DNA from: Sphingomonas sp. BK235
GTDB lineage: Bacteria; Pseudomonadota; Alphaproteobacteria; Sphingomonadales; Sphingomonadaceae
Direction: 5' to 3'
Length of the DNA stretch: 64,000 nt
NCBI RefSeq assembly: GCF_004345855.1
Contig: NZ_SLXN01000003.1
Coordinates: 372,001 to 436,000, forward strand
Position numbers and translations under genes: made by a program. Shown one piece after another: positions 63,467 to 64,000 of the stretch. Below the pieces are notes generated by a model. It had not been told where the DNA came from. It saw nothing but the letters and a program-made list of their open reading frames with translations, and did not search any database. Position 1 is the first letter of the stretch, and every line of letters begins with the position of its first letter.

Positions 63467-64000
63467 CTAGCGCCGCAGCACGCCGCGGAACGGCGCATCA
63501 TCGCCGTCCAGCCCAATGCCAGCGGGCAGGCCGAGCAGATCGCGCAGCAGCGGCGCCACGTCGGTGTTGTCGAAGGTCGGCAGCCGCTCGCCCGCCGCGA
63601 AGGCAGGCCCATTGGCAACGAACAGCGCGCGCATGTCGGGCGAGTCATTGTCATAGCCGTGCGCGCCGCGGTGCGTGGCCTCGTCGGTCGCGTTCTTGGC
63701 GAGGATCCAGCCGCCCTCCGCGCCGTCCTCGGCCAGGCAGAGAAAGGCTGGCACGCGCGCGTTGCGGCCGTAGCGGAAGCGCGGCGGCAGCGCCTCCTTG
63801 CGCCAGCAGGTCATGTGAGGGTGTGGGCGGAGCAGCGCCTCTGCCACCGCCGCCTCGCGTCCCGGCAGCGGCGCGACGGTCGCATAGGGGCCGCTCTCGA
63901 CCACCCGCGCGTCGGTCGGCGGGACGATCGAGTCGATCGCGATGCGTCGCTCGGGCGCGATCGGCGCCATGCCATGGTCGGAGACGATCACCAGGTTGGC
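63467..64000 (-). CDS. alkaline-phosphatase-superfamily protein (partial)
   Basis: The C-terminal 177 residues of a minus-strand gene that enters from the right edge. The start region LVIVSDHGMAPI is the metal motif of type I phosphodiesterase/nucleotide pyrophosphatases. THRGAHGYDNDSPDMRALFVANGPAF, in two parts, gives the second metal His and the conserved loop. It resembles bacterial ectonucleotide pyrophosphatase/phosphodiesterases, which are usually exported. The N-terminal part with the nucleophile and signal is outside the window. Confidence 0.82.
   Translation of the reverse strand, partial: ANLVIVSDHGMAPIAPERRIAIDSIVPPTDARVVESGPYATVAPLPGREAAVAEALLRPHPHMTCWRKEALPPRFRYGRNARVPAFLCLAEDGAEGGWILAKNATDEATHRGAHGYDNDSPDMRALFVANGPAFAAGERLPTFDNTDVAPLLRDLLGLPAGIGLDGDDAPFRGVLRR

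Overview
The window is a stretch of bacterial chromosome, with visibly GC-rich DNA (roughly 70 % by eye) and dense, short-spaced genes. The gene content suggests an alphaproteobacterium of the Sphingomonas group (inference): an RNase E with an acidic insertion in its S1 domain, a PduO/HIG1/GluQRS neighbourhood, a DUF2842 gene next to the 5-formyl-THF cyclo-ligase gene, FAD-dependent TrmFO, and many dispersed palindromic repeats. Almost everything is housekeeping or core metabolism. I see no prophage, transposase gene, CRISPR array or rRNA.

Layout. 1-2.85 kb: end of an unknown gene, an MBL-fold hydrolase, a DUF4230 membrane protein and nadA. 2.86-5.95 kb (minus): a three-gene TadG/TadE-type operon. 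6.0-11.2 kb: a squalene-synthase-like protein, an EF-hand protein, trmFO, a DUF488 protein, dapD with a HAD nucleotidase, and two small unknown proteins. 11.3-17 kb: a ThuA-like protein, a GH29 fucosidase, a Na+/H+ antiporter, glpX and a CPBP protease. 17.1-21.5 kb: an ABC-2 exporter, a nest of palindromic elements, a DsbA-like protein and an M48 protease. 21.8-31.4 kb: rne, an amidase, PBP1A, prfB, a lipoprotein methyltransferase and thyA. 31.4-42 kb: kdpE/kdpD, a glutaredoxin-MauE fusion, a GT4 and a GH13 enzyme, a thioesterase, a DedA protein and oligopeptidase B. 42.1-46.1 kb: gluQRS, HIG1, a cobalamin adenosyltransferase and egtBD. 46.3-49.5 kb: hisG-hisD and DUF2332. 49.5-56.5 kb: a fatty-acyl-CoA catabolic block with a Crp/Fnr regulator. 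56.5-64 kb: an AI-2E-type exporter, two tRNA-Asp genes, the DUF2842/cyclo-ligase/6S RNA/zapA block, gap, a MOSC protein, pgk, a MaoC dehydratase and the end of an alkaline-phosphatase-superfamily gene.

Working groups. gap, pgk and glpX are central carbon genes. The amidase and PBP1A build and remodel peptidoglycan. TesB, two acyl-CoA dehydrogenases and the FadB-like enzyme form a beta-oxidation set. egtB and egtD make ergothioneine precursors. hisG and hisD belong to histidine synthesis. Many neighbouring genes overlap by 4 bp (ATGA or GTGA), which indicates translational coupling.

The most unusual material is between genes. At least three families of palindromic repeats are scattered through the window. 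At two places a cassette with its own terminal inverted repeats sits inside the loop of another repeat, and at one of these the nesting is three levels deep. One such repeat appears to supply the only ATG available to the M48 protease gene. Other points worth a look are a calcium-loop-like insertion in a TadE protein, a methyltransferase made as a lipoprotein, a squalene-synthase-like protein without catalytic aspartates, and a KdpDE pair with no pump genes beside it. I did not find a clearly new defence or biosynthetic system.
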